A DNA stretch of 44,715 nt from Seohaeicola saemankumensis (lineage in GTDB: Bacteria; Pseudomonadota; Alphaproteobacteria; Rhodobacterales; Rhodobacteraceae), in assembly GCF_020171285.1 (NCBI RefSeq), contig NZ_JAIUZI010000021.1:1-44715 (forward strand). The letters run 5' to 3'. The first letter of the stretch is position 1. Every line of letters begins with the position of its first letter. Below the pieces are notes generated by a model. That model was not told the DNA's origin, did not search any database, and was given only the letters and a program-made list of their open reading frames with translations. Made by a program: the position numbers and the translations under genes. This document shows positions 16,485 through 27,539 of this stretch, piece after piece.

Positions 16485-17933
16485 ATGCAGATTCGTGAGG
16501 CTCTTACCTTTGATGATGTTCTGCTGGTTCCGGCGGCGTCCTCGGTGCTGCCATCGACGGCCAGCACCGTCACGCGGGTGACGCGGGCGATTTCGCTGAA
16601 CATACCGTTGCTGAGTTCGGCAATGGATACCGTGACCGAGGGGCGCATGGCGATTGCCATGGCGCAGGCGGGCGGTATGGGGGTGATTCACAAGAACCTC
16701 GATGTCGAAACCCAGTCCCGTGAGGTGCGCCGGGTCAAGCGGTTTGAAAGCGGTATCGTCTACAACCCCGTGACGCTGACCGCCGACCAGACACTGGCCG
16801 ATGCCCGCGCGCTGACCGAACGCTACGGATTCAGCGGGTTCCCGGTGGTGGACGATAACCGCCGCGTGGTGGGCATCGTCACCAACCGTGACATGCGGTT
16901 TGCCGCCAGCGACGACACCCCCGTGCGCGTGATGATGACCTCGGAAAACCTGGCGATCCTACGCGAGCCGGCGGACCGGGACGAGGCGATTTCGCTGATG
17001 AAATCGCGCCGCATCGAGAAACTTCTGGTGACCGACGGCAATGGCAAGCTGACAGGCCTGCTGACGCTGAAGGATACCGAGACGGCGGTGCTGAACCCGA
17101 CGGCCTGCAAGGACGCGCTGGGTCGGCTGCGTGTGGCGGCGGCGACCTCGGTCGGGGATTCGGGGTTCGAACGCACCGGCGCGCTGATCGACGCGGGTGT
17201 CGATGTGGTGGTGATCGATACCGCGCATGGTCACTCCGCCGGGGTGATCGAGGCGGTCAAACGGGCCAAGACGCTGTCGAACGAAGTGCAGGTGATCGCG
17301 GGAAATGTGGCCACGGCCGAGGCGACCCGCGCGCTGATCGATGCCGGCGCGGACGCGGTCAAGGTGGGGATCGGTCCGGGGTCGATCTGCACGACCCGGA
17401 TGGTGGCGGGCGTGGGCATGCCACAGCTCAGCGCGATCATGGATTGTGCCTCGGCGGCGGGTGACGTGCCGGTAATCGCCGATGGCGGCATCAAGTTCTC
17501 GGGCGATTTCGCCAAGGCGATCGCCGCCGGGGCGTCCTGTGCCATGGTGGGCAGCATGATTGCGGGAACCGACGAGTCACCGGGAGAAGTCATTCTGTAT
17601 CAGGGCCGTAGCTTCAAAAGCTATCGCGGCATGGGGTCGCTGGGCGCGATGGCGCGGGGCTCTGCCGACCGCTATTTTCAGAAGGATGCCGCCAGCGACA
17701 AGCTGGTGCCAGAGGGGATTGAAGGCCAGGTTCCCTACAAGGGCAGCGCCAGCGCCGTGATCCACCAGCTGGTCGGCGGCCTGCGGGCGGCGATGGGCTA
17801 TACCGGTTGCGCCACGGTCGAAGAAATGCGGACCAACTGCCAGTTTGTGAAAATCACCGGGGCCGGACTGAAGGAAAGCCATGTTCACGATGTTCAGATT
17901 ACCCGTGAAAGCCCCAATTATCGCGTCATGTAA
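16485..17933 (+). CDS. guaB: Inosine-5'-monophosphate dehydrogenase
   Basis: The 482-residue enzyme converts IMP to XMP with NAD+, the committed step to guanine nucleotides. It begins MQIREALTFDDVLLVPA, carries two CBS domains (about residues 95-210) and the active-site loop GIGPGSICTTRMVAGVG with the catalytic cysteine, then ADGGIKFSGDFAKAIAAG. Its length is normal. The ATG at 16485 follows GAGGGTGATGTG; the in-frame ATG at 16407 would add 26 non-conserved residues. It is divergent from the ASKHA gene. Confidence 0.97.
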   Translation: MQIREALTFDDVLLVPAASSVLPSTASTVTRVTRAISLNIPLLSSAMDTVTEGRMAIAMAQAGGMGVIHKNLDVETQSREVRRVKRFESGIVYNPVTLTADQTLADARALTERYGFSGFPVVDDNRRVVGIVTNRDMRFAASDDTPVRVMMTSENLAILREPADRDEAISLMKSRRIEKLLVTDGNGKLTGLLTLKDTETAVLNPTACKDALGRLRVAAATSVGDSGFERTGALIDAGVDVVVIDTAHGHSAGVIEAVKRAKTLSNEVQVIAGNVATAEATRALIDAGADAVKVGIGPGSICTTRMVAGVGMPQLSAIMDCASAAGDVPVIADGGIKFSGDFAKAIAAGASCAMVGSMIAGTDESPGEVILYQGRSFKSYRGMGSLGAMARGSADRYFQKDAASDKLVPEGIEGQVPYKGSASAVIHQLVGGLRAAMGYTGCATVEEMRTNCQFVKITGAGLKESHVHDVQITRESPNYRVM

Positions 17934-17978
17934 GGCGTTTGCGAACAACGGCTTGCGTGGCGGCGCCGAGGTGACGCC

Positions 17979-19151
17979 ATGACGCCGGCCGCGCGGGCGC
18001 AGGCGGCGATCGAGGTTCTGGATACGATTGCCAAAGGGCGTCCTGCCGAACAAGCCCTGACCGGCTGGGCCCGCCGTAGCCGTTTTGCCGGGTCCAAGGA
18101 TCGGGCGGCAGTGCGCGATCTTGTCTTCGATGCGATCCGGTGCCGCCGGTCGCTGGCCGCGCTTGGCGGAGGCAACGACGGGCGGGCGCTGATTCTGGGC
18201 CTGTGTCGTCGCGACGGTATCGACCCGGACACCCTGTTCACCGGTCAGGGCTACGGGCCCGAGCCTCTGTCACAACAGGAACGCGACACCGGCGGGCCGC
18301 CAATCGAACCCGCCGAAGCGCTGGATATCCCTGATTGGCTTTGGCCCCGGTTCAGCGCCGCGCTGGGGGCGCAAGCCAAAGCTTCGGCGGAAATCATGCA
18401 GGGGCGCGCGCCGGTTCACCTGCGGGTCAACCGGAAAATGACGGACCGGGACACGGCCATCAAGACGCTGGCGGCCGACGGAATCGGCGCCCGTATCCAT
18501 CCCGCCGCCGGCACTGCCCTGGAGATCATCGAAAACCCCCGCAAACTGCGCAATAGCGCGGCCTATCTCAACGGTATGGTTGAACTGCAGGACGCCGCCA
18601 GTCAGGCGGTTGTCGAGGCCCTTCCGCTGGTCGATGGGCAGCGGGTTCTGGACTATTGCGCAGGCGGTGGCGGCAAGTCCCTTGCGCTGGCCGCACGTGC
18701 GAATATTGACGCGTATGCGCATGATATTGCAGCAGAAAGAATGCGCGATCTGCCTGCGCGGGCGGCGCGGTCCGGGGTTCAGGTGACGCGACTTGAACCC
18801 GGCGAACCGGCGTCTTTGCCGCCTTTCGATCTGGTGCTGTGTGACGCGCCCTGTTCCGGCAGCGGCGCCTGGCGGCGGGCGCCCGAGGGCAAATGGACGC
18901 TGACGCCGGATCGTCTGACCGAACTGACCGGGATTCAGCTGTCGATCCTGACAGAGGCCGCTGACCTGGTCGCGCCGGGCGGCCTGCTTGCCTATGCCAC
19001 TTGCTCGTTCTTGCCCGAAGAGAACAGCAATCTGATCGAACGTTTCATTCAGCAGAGTTCAAACCAATGGGCGTGGGTCTGGCAGCAGTCCTGGCCGCTG
19101 TCCGGGGGAACCGACGGATTTTTCTCCGTTCACTTGACGCGAGTAGAATAG
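17979..19151 (+). CDS. RsmB/NOP-family RNA cytosine-C5 methyltransferase
   Basis: This 390-residue protein has an N-terminal NusB-like helical part (RAQAAIEVLDTIAKGRPAEQ), then a SAM-binding domain with VLDYCAGGGGKSLALA. The two diagnostic cysteines of m5C RNA methyltransferases are in DAPCSGSGAWRR and YATCSF. The family methylates 16S rRNA or tRNA cytosine. It lies 45 nt after guaB on the same strand and may share its transcript. I do not name the target site because RsmB, RsmF and related proteins cannot be separated by eye. Confidence 0.9.
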   Translation: MTPAARAQAAIEVLDTIAKGRPAEQALTGWARRSRFAGSKDRAAVRDLVFDAIRCRRSLAALGGGNDGRALILGLCRRDGIDPDTLFTGQGYGPEPLSQQERDTGGPPIEPAEALDIPDWLWPRFSAALGAQAKASAEIMQGRAPVHLRVNRKMTDRDTAIKTLAADGIGARIHPAAGTALEIIENPRKLRNSAAYLNGMVELQDAASQAVVEALPLVDGQRVLDYCAGGGGKSLALAARANIDAYAHDIAAERMRDLPARAARSGVQVTRLEPGEPASLPPFDLVLCDAPCSGSGAWRRAPEGKWTLTPDRLTELTGIQLSILTEAADLVAPGGLLAYATCSFLPEENSNLIERFIQQSSNQWAWVWQQSWPLSGGTDGFFSVHLTRVE

Positions 19152-19186
19152 CAGTCATACTCAATCCAAGGTAGTATTCCCCGGTC

Positions 19187-19201
19187 TTAAGCAGGGCTTA
19201 A
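19187..19201 (+). promoter_or_regulatory. CtrA-like binding site upstream of cckA
   Basis: TTAA-GCAGGGC-TTAA followed by CC exactly fits the alphaproteobacterial CtrA consensus TTAA-N7-TTAA(C), 50 nt upstream of the cckA GTG. As CckA phosphorylates CtrA through ChpT, this would be a feedback site. The match is seen; binding is inferred. Confidence 0.5.
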
Positions 19202-19251
19202 CCATTGCGGCGCAAAAACGGCAGCAGTGAATATTTGGACGGAGCTTTGAC

Positions 19252-21552
19252 GTGCTGACCCGTCACGCCTCACCCTTCGCCGACCCAGCTGGGAACAATC
19301 CCGCGCCCGCGCGCGTCGTGGCGGTTCTCGTGCTTGCGGTGGTTGCCGCGGCAACGGGAACCCTGCTCGAGCCGGGCCCGCCCGCGCGCGTCAGCTTGGC
19401 GGCGGCAGTGACTCTGTTATTGACCAGTGCAGTGCTTGCGCTGCGATTGTGGGTGGCGCGCAGGGCGGCGGCGCTCACAACGGACCTGCTGGCGGGGTTC
19501 ATTGAAAAGGATGCCGCACCCAGCTTCGTCGCGGACGAAGATGGTGCGATCCTGACGCGCAACGCGGCTGCGGCCGATCGGTTTTCCGACTCGGGCGACG
19601 CCACGCTGGCGGCCACGTTGAGGTCAGTTTTTGCCAACCCCCAGGCGGTCTTGTACCGATTGCAATGCCGTTCCCGGATTGGCGGCAACGCACGCGAGGA
19701 TGTGATTACCCGGCGGGGGCATGTGCGGCTGGCGGTACACCGGCTGGGTGACAACGGATACCTTTGGAGGGTTGAGGACGTGCCGGACCGGTCCGGCGGC
19801 CCGCGAGGGGCCGAAGTTTTCGCCGTGCCGATGATCACCGTCGGTCGGTCCGGGGCCTTGCTGTTCATGAACGATGCGGCGCGCCAACTGATCGGAACAC
19901 GCGAAAAATCGCTCGATCATGTTTTTCCTGACCAGCCGGTACGCCCCGGCGAAATCAACCGGCTCAATACGTCAGAAGGACCGGTCGATGTCATCGTGGC
20001 CGAGAGGGACGGCCAGGCGGGCAGGCGCGAGCTGTATTTCCTTGCAGTGACGACGCAGACGGCAACACCGCCAGAGGCGTTCGAAACACTGCCTGTTCCG
20101 ATGATCAAGCTCGAGCCGGGCGGCAAGATCCTCAAGGTCAACCGGCTGGCCGGCGACCTTCTGGGCGTTGAAATAACGACCGATACGGTGTTGTCGGATC
20201 TCATGCAGGGGCTGGGGCGCCCGGTGACCGACTGGCTACGTGATACGGCGCTGGGGGTTGCGCATCAGAAATCCGAGTTCCTGCGCCTGACCCGGCCTGA
20301 CAAAGAAGTCTTTGTTCAGGTCTCGCTCAGCCGGGTTTCCGAGGACGGCGGCACCGTCCTTATCGCGTTGCTGAACGATGCGACCGAGTTAAAGTCGCTG
20401 GAGGCGCAATTCGTGCAAAGCCAGAAAATGCAGGCCATCGGTCAGCTGGCCGGCGGGATTGCACATGATTTCAACAACCTGCTGACCGCGATTTCCGGTC
20501 ATTGCGATCTGCTGCTGTTGCGCCACGACCAGGGCGACCAGAACTACGGCGACCTTGTGCAGATCAATCAAAACGCGAATCGCGCAGCGGCGCTGGTTAG
20601 CCAGCTGCTGGCGTTCTCGCGCAAGCAGACCCTGCGCCCGGAGGTTCTGGATCTGCGAGACACCCTGTCGGACCTGACCCATTTGCTGAACCGGCTGGTC
20701 GGTGAAAAGGTAACGCTGACGCTCAGCCACGACCCGGTGCTGCGGCCGATCCGCGCCGACAAACGCCAGCTGGAACAGGTGTTGATGAACCTTGTGGTCA
20801 ATGCCCGTGACGCAATGCCTCAGGGCGGCGAGATCCGGATCGAGACCGAAGTCCTGACACTTGAGACTCCGCTGACACGCGACCGGGCCACGGTTCCGCC
20901 AGGCGACTACGTGACGGTCAAAGTCAGCGACAAGGGGACAGGCATCTCGCCGGACAAGCTGCAGAAGGTGTTCGAACCGTTCTATACGACCAAACGGACC
21001 GGGGAGGGCACCGGGCTTGGTCTGTCGACGGCATATGGCATCATCAAACAGACCGGCGGCTTCATCTTTGTCGACAGTGTTCCGGGCGAAGGAACCGAAT
21101 TCACCCTGTTTTTCCCGGCTTTCGAACCGGAAGCCAGCGATATCGTGGTCAAACCGGTCGCCACGCCCAGCCCGGTCCCGCAACATGGGGAAGGGGTCGT
21201 TCTGCTGGTTGAGGACGAAGCGCCGGTACGCGCCTTTGCCAGCCGGGCCCTCAGGTTGCGCGGCTATACCGTGCTCGAGGCGGACTCGGCAGAAGACGCA
21301 CTGCGCCTGCTCGAAGACCCCGACCTGACGGTCGATGTTTTTGTGACGGACGTGGTGATGCCGGGAATGGACGGCCCGAGCTGGGTGCGGCTGGCGCTGA
21401 AGGACCGACCCTTGGTACGAGTGGTTTTCGTATCGGGTTACGCCGAGGGTGCGTTCGGAGAAACGGGGCCGTCGGTTCCAAACTCGGTGTTCCTGCCAAA
21501 ACCGTTTTCTCTCAACCAGTTGACCGAAACTGTTCACCAACAGCTACACTGA
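19252..21552 (+). CDS. cckA: Hybrid sensor histidine kinase CckA
   Basis: The 766-residue protein has two N-terminal membrane segments (about residues 20-70) and PAS-like regions (about 80-380). The HisKA domain has H405 in GGIAHDFNNLLTAISGH. The HATPase has the N box LVVNARDAMPQGG and TGEGTGLGLSTAYGIIK. A C-terminal receiver has D700 in VTDVVMPGMDG. This is the CckA layout: it feeds phosphate through ChpT to CtrA, which in Rhodobacteraceae governs motility, gene transfer agents and cell-cycle traits. The start is GTG with GGAG upstream, and a CtrA-like box precedes it. The last 9 nt overlap the convergent sulfotransferase gene. Confidence 0.93.
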   Translation: MLTRHASPFADPAGNNPAPARVVAVLVLAVVAAATGTLLEPGPPARVSLAAAVTLLLTSAVLALRLWVARRAAALTTDLLAGFIEKDAAPSFVADEDGAILTRNAAAADRFSDSGDATLAATLRSVFANPQAVLYRLQCRSRIGGNAREDVITRRGHVRLAVHRLGDNGYLWRVEDVPDRSGGPRGAEVFAVPMITVGRSGALLFMNDAARQLIGTREKSLDHVFPDQPVRPGEINRLNTSEGPVDVIVAERDGQAGRRELYFLAVTTQTATPPEAFETLPVPMIKLEPGGKILKVNRLAGDLLGVEITTDTVLSDLMQGLGRPVTDWLRDTALGVAHQKSEFLRLTRPDKEVFVQVSLSRVSEDGGTVLIALLNDATELKSLEAQFVQSQKMQAIGQLAGGIAHDFNNLLTAISGHCDLLLLRHDQGDQNYGDLVQINQNANRAAALVSQLLAFSRKQTLRPEVLDLRDTLSDLTHLLNRLVGEKVTLTLSHDPVLRPIRADKRQLEQVLMNLVVNARDAMPQGGEIRIETEVLTLETPLTRDRATVPPGDYVTVKVSDKGTGISPDKLQKVFEPFYTTKRTGEGTGLGLSTAYGIIKQTGGFIFVDSVPGEGTEFTLFFPAFEPEASDIVVKPVATPSPVPQHGEGVVLLVEDEAPVRAFASRALRLRGYTVLEADSAEDALRLLEDPDLTVDVFVTDVVMPGMDGPSWVRLALKDRPLVRVVFVSGYAEGAFGETGPSVPNSVFLPKPFSLNQLTETVHQQLH

Positions 21553-22143
21553 TCCGATGCTGTCGTAGAGATCAAACTCTTCGGCGCATTTGCGGCGATA
21601 CCTCTTCAGCGTTTCCGGCGATAAAGTCAGCTCCATTTTGGGCGATACATTCGCCTGTCCCGGCGCCACCGGGACCTTCAGGCGCTCCTCCAGAAAACCG
21701 ATCAGCCTGCCGGGTTCTTCATATCGGAACAAATGGTCGATGCTGACCCCGTTCGGGCGTGGTTCCAAAAACTTGGCCTGGCTCCCAACTCGGGCGAAAC
21801 CGGGCTTGTCCCCCTTGAGATAGGCGGTCACGAACTCATCGAAACTCACGTCGTGGGTGGAATTCGGCCGACCTTTCATGAAGGGGCGGCGTCGATAGCG
21901 GTACCAGCTGCCCAGCCAGCTCACCGGTTCGCGCATCACCGCCATTGTTTCCATACGGGCATGGCAGACTTTCTCGAACATCGGCCGGAAAAATCGGTTG
22001 TACCGGTAGACAGGCGCGTGCTTCAGCTCGGGCGGGTCAGTGATCACGATGGTTGCGCGGTCGCGCAAAGCGGTCTCAAAGGCGGTGGTGCCGGTCTTGG
22101 GGACCGACAGGAAAACCAGGCGTTCGTTATGAAAAACAAGCAT
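21544..22143 (-). CDS. Sulfotransferase family protein
   Basis: The 199-residue protein has the 5'-phosphosulfate-binding motif VFLSVPKTGTTAFETAL near the N-terminus and a later MAVMREPVSWLGSWYRYR, the 3'-phosphate-binding region of PAPS-dependent sulfotransferases. The substrate is unknown; bacterial members act on polysaccharides, lipids or small molecules. It overlaps the end of cckA by 9 nt in convergent orientation and lies upstream of recA on the opposite strand. No sulfate-activation genes are near. Confidence 0.82.
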   Translation of the reverse strand: MLVFHNERLVFLSVPKTGTTAFETALRDRATIVITDPPELKHAPVYRYNRFFRPMFEKVCHARMETMAVMREPVSWLGSWYRYRRRPFMKGRPNSTHDVSFDEFVTAYLKGDKPGFARVGSQAKFLEPRPNGVSIDHLFRYEEPGRLIGFLEERLKVPVAPGQANVSPKMELTLSPETLKRYRRKCAEEFDLYDSIGSV

Positions 22144-22237
22144 TTATCCGGTCATGTTCCCTTGTCCGTTTGACAGAGACTGCCGTAAACCACTCCTTAA
22201 GACAATTGCGAAACACTCAATTCGGTGAAAATTGTAA

Positions 22238-22266
22238 TTGAAATGTTCTCTTTTTGGTCCTATCCA
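22238..22266 (+). promoter_or_regulatory. Predicted recA promoter
   Basis: TTGAAA (22238-22243), a 17-nt spacer and TATCCA (22261-22266) form a plausible sigma-70 promoter. The -10 abuts the LexA box, so repressor binding would cover the transcription start. Confidence 0.5.
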
Positions 22267-22281
22267 GAACAAGAGGTGAAC
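22267..22281 (+). promoter_or_regulatory. LexA (SOS) box of recA
   Basis: GAAC-AAGAGGT-GAAC is an exact match to the alphaproteobacterial SOS box GAAC-N7-GAAC. It lies 56 nt before the recA ATG and directly after the predicted -10. It shows LexA repression and DNA-damage induction of recA; the box type is established for Rhodobacter relatives. Confidence 0.88.
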
Positions 22282-22337
22282 AAAGCAGCGATTGCCGCAC
22301 CCCGCGCGGTGTGACAAAAGAAAAGGTGAACGGGACA

Positions 22338-23402
22338 ATGGCGGATCTTCTCTCGATGAGCAGCAAGCAGAACGCGGACAAGCAAAAAGCGCTGGACAGC
22401 GCTCTGGCCCAGATCGAACGGCAGTTCGGCAAGGGGTCGATCATGAAACTGGGCGACGACAATGCAGTGCAGGAAATCGCGGCCAGTTCGACCGGCTCGC
22501 TGGGCCTGGATATCGCGCTGGGAATCGGCGGATTGCCGATGGGGCGGATCGTCGAAATCTATGGCCCGGAAAGCTCGGGCAAGACCACGCTGACGCTGCA
22601 TTGCATTGCCGAGCAGCAGAAGAAGGGCGGTGTTTGCGCCTTTGTCGATGCCGAACACGCGATGGATCCGCAATATGCCCGCAAGCTGGGCGTCGACATC
22701 GACGAACTGCTGATCTCGCAGCCCGACACCGGCGAACAGGCCTTGGAGATCACCGACACGCTGGTGCGGTCGGGGGCCGTCAACATGGTGGTGGTCGATT
22801 CGGTGGCGGCGCTGACCCCGAAGTCCGAGCTTGAGGGCGACATGGGCGACTCCAGCGTTGGCGTTCAGGCCCGCCTGATGAGCCAGGCCATGCGCAAGCT
22901 GACCGGCTCGATCAGCCGAAGCAATTGCATGGTGATTTTCATCAACCAGATCCGGATGAAGATCGGCGTGATGTTCGGCTCTCCCGAAACCACCACTGGC
23001 GGCAACGCGCTAAAGTTCTATTCCTCGGTGCGGCTCGATATTCGCCGCATCGGCGCGGTCAAGGACCGCGACGAAGTGGTCGGCAACGCCACGCGGGTGA
23101 AGGTGGTCAAGAACAAGGTGGCGCCGCCGTTCCGCGAGGTGGAATTCGACATCATGTATGGCGAAGGCATCTCGAAGATGGGCGAACTGCTCGATCTGGG
23201 GGTCAAGGCCGGCGTGGTCAACAAGTCAGGCTCCTGGTTCAGCTACGGCGACGAGCGCATCGGCCAGGGCCGCGAGAACGCCAAGGCCTTCTTGCGCGAA
23301 CACAGCCGTATCGCGCTTGAGATCGAGGATAAGATCCGCGCCTCGCACGGGCTCGACTTCGACATGCCGCCGGGCGGTGAGGACGACATTCTCGAAGCCT
23401 GA
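22338..23402 (+). CDS. recA: Recombinase RecA
   Basis: RecA (354 residues) forms ATP-dependent filaments on single-stranded DNA for homologous recombination and triggers LexA self-cleavage. The sequence shows Walker A GPESSGKTTL, the MAW motif region VDAEHAMDPQYARKLGVD, loop L1/L2 features and INQIRMKIGVMFGSPE. The ATG at 22338 has AAAGGTGAAC upstream and gives the usual length. An earlier in-frame ATG at 22254 lies inside the promoter and LexA box and is rejected. Confidence 0.98.
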   Translation: MADLLSMSSKQNADKQKALDSALAQIERQFGKGSIMKLGDDNAVQEIAASSTGSLGLDIALGIGGLPMGRIVEIYGPESSGKTTLTLHCIAEQQKKGGVCAFVDAEHAMDPQYARKLGVDIDELLISQPDTGEQALEITDTLVRSGAVNMVVVDSVAALTPKSELEGDMGDSSVGVQARLMSQAMRKLTGSISRSNCMVIFINQIRMKIGVMFGSPETTTGGNALKFYSSVRLDIRRIGAVKDRDEVVGNATRVKVVKNKVAPPFREVEFDIMYGEGISKMGELLDLGVKAGVVNKSGSWFSYGDERIGQGRENAKAFLREHSRIALEIEDKIRASHGLDFDMPPGGEDDILEA

Positions 23403-23424
23403 TACAAGCGGCAGCGGAACATCT

Positions 23425-23449
23425 GGGGCGCCTCGCGGGGCGCCCTTTT
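23425..23449 (+). terminator. Rho-independent terminator of recA
   Basis: GGGCGCC-TCGCGG-GGCGCCC followed by TTTT begins 23 nt after the recA stop. The 7-bp GC stem and T run are typical of intrinsic terminators, so alaS should have its own promoter in the ~100 nt that follow. Confidence 0.85.
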
Positions 23450-23549
23450 GCATGGGCGGCCCGCTTTATGTGGACAGCCGCCGGACAGGGGGATAAACCT
23501 GCGCGAACCGAATTTATTCCCAGCGCAAACCGCCGCCAAGAGACAGACC

Positions 23550-26222
<2,673 letters not shown>

Positions 26223-26223
26223 G

Positions 26224-26511
26224 ATGCCGGCACTCTGGATTGCACATGTGACCGTGACCGACGCAGAGGCTTATGGCAAATACGCCGAACTGGCGGGGCC
26301 AGCGATTGCGCAACACGGTGGCAAGTTCATCGCGCGGGGCGGACGTTTCGTCCAGCTCGAAGGTCAGGAACGGCCGCGCAACGTGGTGGCGACCTTTCCC
26401 AGCGTCGAGGCGGCGGTGGATTGCTACAACTCGCACGACTACCAGCAGGCGCTGGCCCATGCGCGCGATGCTTCGGAACGTGAGCTGATGGTGATCGAAA
26501 CCAGCGCGTAA
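26224..26511 (+). CDS. DUF1330 domain protein
   Basis: This 95-residue protein is a single DUF1330 domain, a dimeric ferredoxin-like alpha/beta fold (LWIAHVTVTDAEAYGKYAEL, GGKFIARGG, VVATFPSVEAAVDCYNS). The family is common and its biochemical role is not settled. Its ATG begins 1 nt after the alaS stop, so it is cotranscribed with alaS, probably through coupling rather than a shared pathway. Confidence 0.9.
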   Translation: MPALWIAHVTVTDAEAYGKYAELAGPAIAQHGGKFIARGGRFVQLEGQERPRNVVATFPSVEAAVDCYNSHDYQQALAHARDASERELMVIETSA

Positions 26512-26518
26512 CGCGGTT

Positions 26519-26758
26519 CTACATCAGCACGTCTTCGACCAGCTGCGAGAACAGTTGCGATTTGCCCGAGACGCCGGCCTTGCGATAAATCGCGGTGCAT
26601 TGCGCCTTGACCGTGCCTTTGCGGGTGTCGCGCAGTGTCGCGATTTCGCCCAGGGACATCCCCTTGAGCAGAAACCACGCGACTTCGGTTTCCGCCGGAG
26701 TCAGGCTCAGCGTGTCAAAGTAATCCTGCACCACCGCGGAAAATTCGCCAGAGGTCAC
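26519..26758 (-). CDS. LuxR-type HTH domain, C-terminal piece of a split regulator
   Basis: From a GTG at 26758 this 79-residue frame is a complete GerE/LuxR-type DNA-binding domain (LTPAETEVAWFLLKGMSLGEIA, GTVKAQCTAIYRKAGVSGKSQL). The same frame continues upstream through a TAA at 26786-26788 into a two-helix membrane protein, with IVRAESARR as linker. The natural reading is one membrane-anchored regulator split by a nonsense codon, for example CAA to TAA. The GTG has no good ribosome site, so this half may be poorly made. If it is made, it would be a free cytoplasmic regulator. Confidence 0.75.
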   Translation of the reverse strand: MTSGEFSAVVQDYFDTLSLTPAETEVAWFLLKGMSLGEIATLRDTRKGTVKAQCTAIYRKAGVSGKSQLFSQLVEDVLM

Positions 26759-26785
26759 CCGCCGGGCGGATTCCGCACGGACGAT

Positions 26786-26998
26786 TTAGGCGCGCGCGGC
26801 CCGCGCCAGGCCGATCCCCATTACCGCGCCCAGAACAAGACCCAGGCTGGCGCCGATTTCGACCAGCTCGCGGGTTTGCCAGCGCAGGGGCAGGGTGGGC
26901 AGGCCGAGGATGGCGGCGAGGATCTCCCACAGGAAATAGGCGCCGCAACCGGCCTGTATCGCGACCAGAACCCAAACCAATGTCGGATGGCGCATCAT
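26786..26998 (-). CDS. Two-helix membrane protein, N-terminal piece of a split regulator
   Basis: From the ATG at 26998 this 70-residue product has two hydrophobic segments (VWVLVAIQAGCGAYFLWEIL and IGASLGLVLGAVMGIGLA) joined by a short loop, and then ends ARAARA-stop. After the stop the same frame reads on into a LuxR-type DNA-binding domain. I infer that the piece is the membrane anchor of a regulator cut in two. A TTG at 27016 could add six residues. It may still be made as a small membrane protein. Confidence 0.65.
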   Translation of the reverse strand: MMRHPTLVWVLVAIQAGCGAYFLWEILAAILGLPTLPLRWQTRELVEIGASLGLVLGAVMGIGLARAARA

Positions 26999-27043
26999 CA
27001 GGCGGCCCCGGCCCAAAGAGAGCAGCGTCGTTGCGGTGTCATG

Positions 27044-27454
27044 TTACTCGCTGACCCCGCCGATACCGCCACCAACCCCACCGACGCCGCCGCCAATGCC
27101 ACCGCCGACCCCCACGCCGACGCCGACACCGATGCCACCCGGCGTACTTGCGGCCTCGTCATCCTGATCGTCGGTGTCGGGCGCAGCGGGCCTTGCGCCT
27201 TCGGGCAGCGGGAACAGCTCGTCGCGCAGCACCGCGCCGGTGGTCCGGTTCAATACGACTTCACGCAGCGATCTGCCGTCCTGCGCGGTGATCACGATCC
27301 GGCCCAGCCAGGTCCGCCGCACGTTTGAAACCTCGAACCCCTCGGCCTCGATCCGGGCGACAACCGGGTCGGCCACGTCGGTCGATGCGGCGGAGGCCGG
27401 GCTGTGCCAGGCCATCAGGGCGATCAGGGCGATTGCAGGCAGGCAGCGGGTCAA
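27044..27454 (-). CDS. Secreted PepSY-like protein with Gly-Val tail
   Basis: From a TTG start at 27454, with AAAGGA 9 nt upstream, the 136-residue product has a signal peptide (LTRCLPAIALIALMAWHSPA as read from the codons, with cleavage near ASA). A PepSY-like domain follows (VVARIEAEGFEVSNVRRTWL, REVVLNRTTGAVLRDELFPL), then a ~30-residue Gly/Val/Ile tail of GVGVG and GGG units. PepSY domains often inhibit peptidases or sit in envelope proteins. It lies between another secreted Gly-tailed protein and the split regulator, all on one strand. The frame is open further upstream but looks non-coding, so the TTG start is my best choice. Confidence 0.7.
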   Translation of the reverse strand: MTRCLPAIALIALMAWHSPASAASTDVADPVVARIEAEGFEVSNVRRTWLGRIVITAQDGRSLREVVLNRTTGAVLRDELFPLPEGARPAAPDTDDQDDEAASTPGGIGVGVGVGVGGGIGGGVGGVGGGIGGVSE

Positions 27455-27539
27455 CGGGGTCGGGTCCTTTGCGGCTCGGAGCGCAGGTTTTAGGGGGGCG
27501 GGACACGGGCTGTCAATGGCCCGCGCCCCGCGAGGGGTG

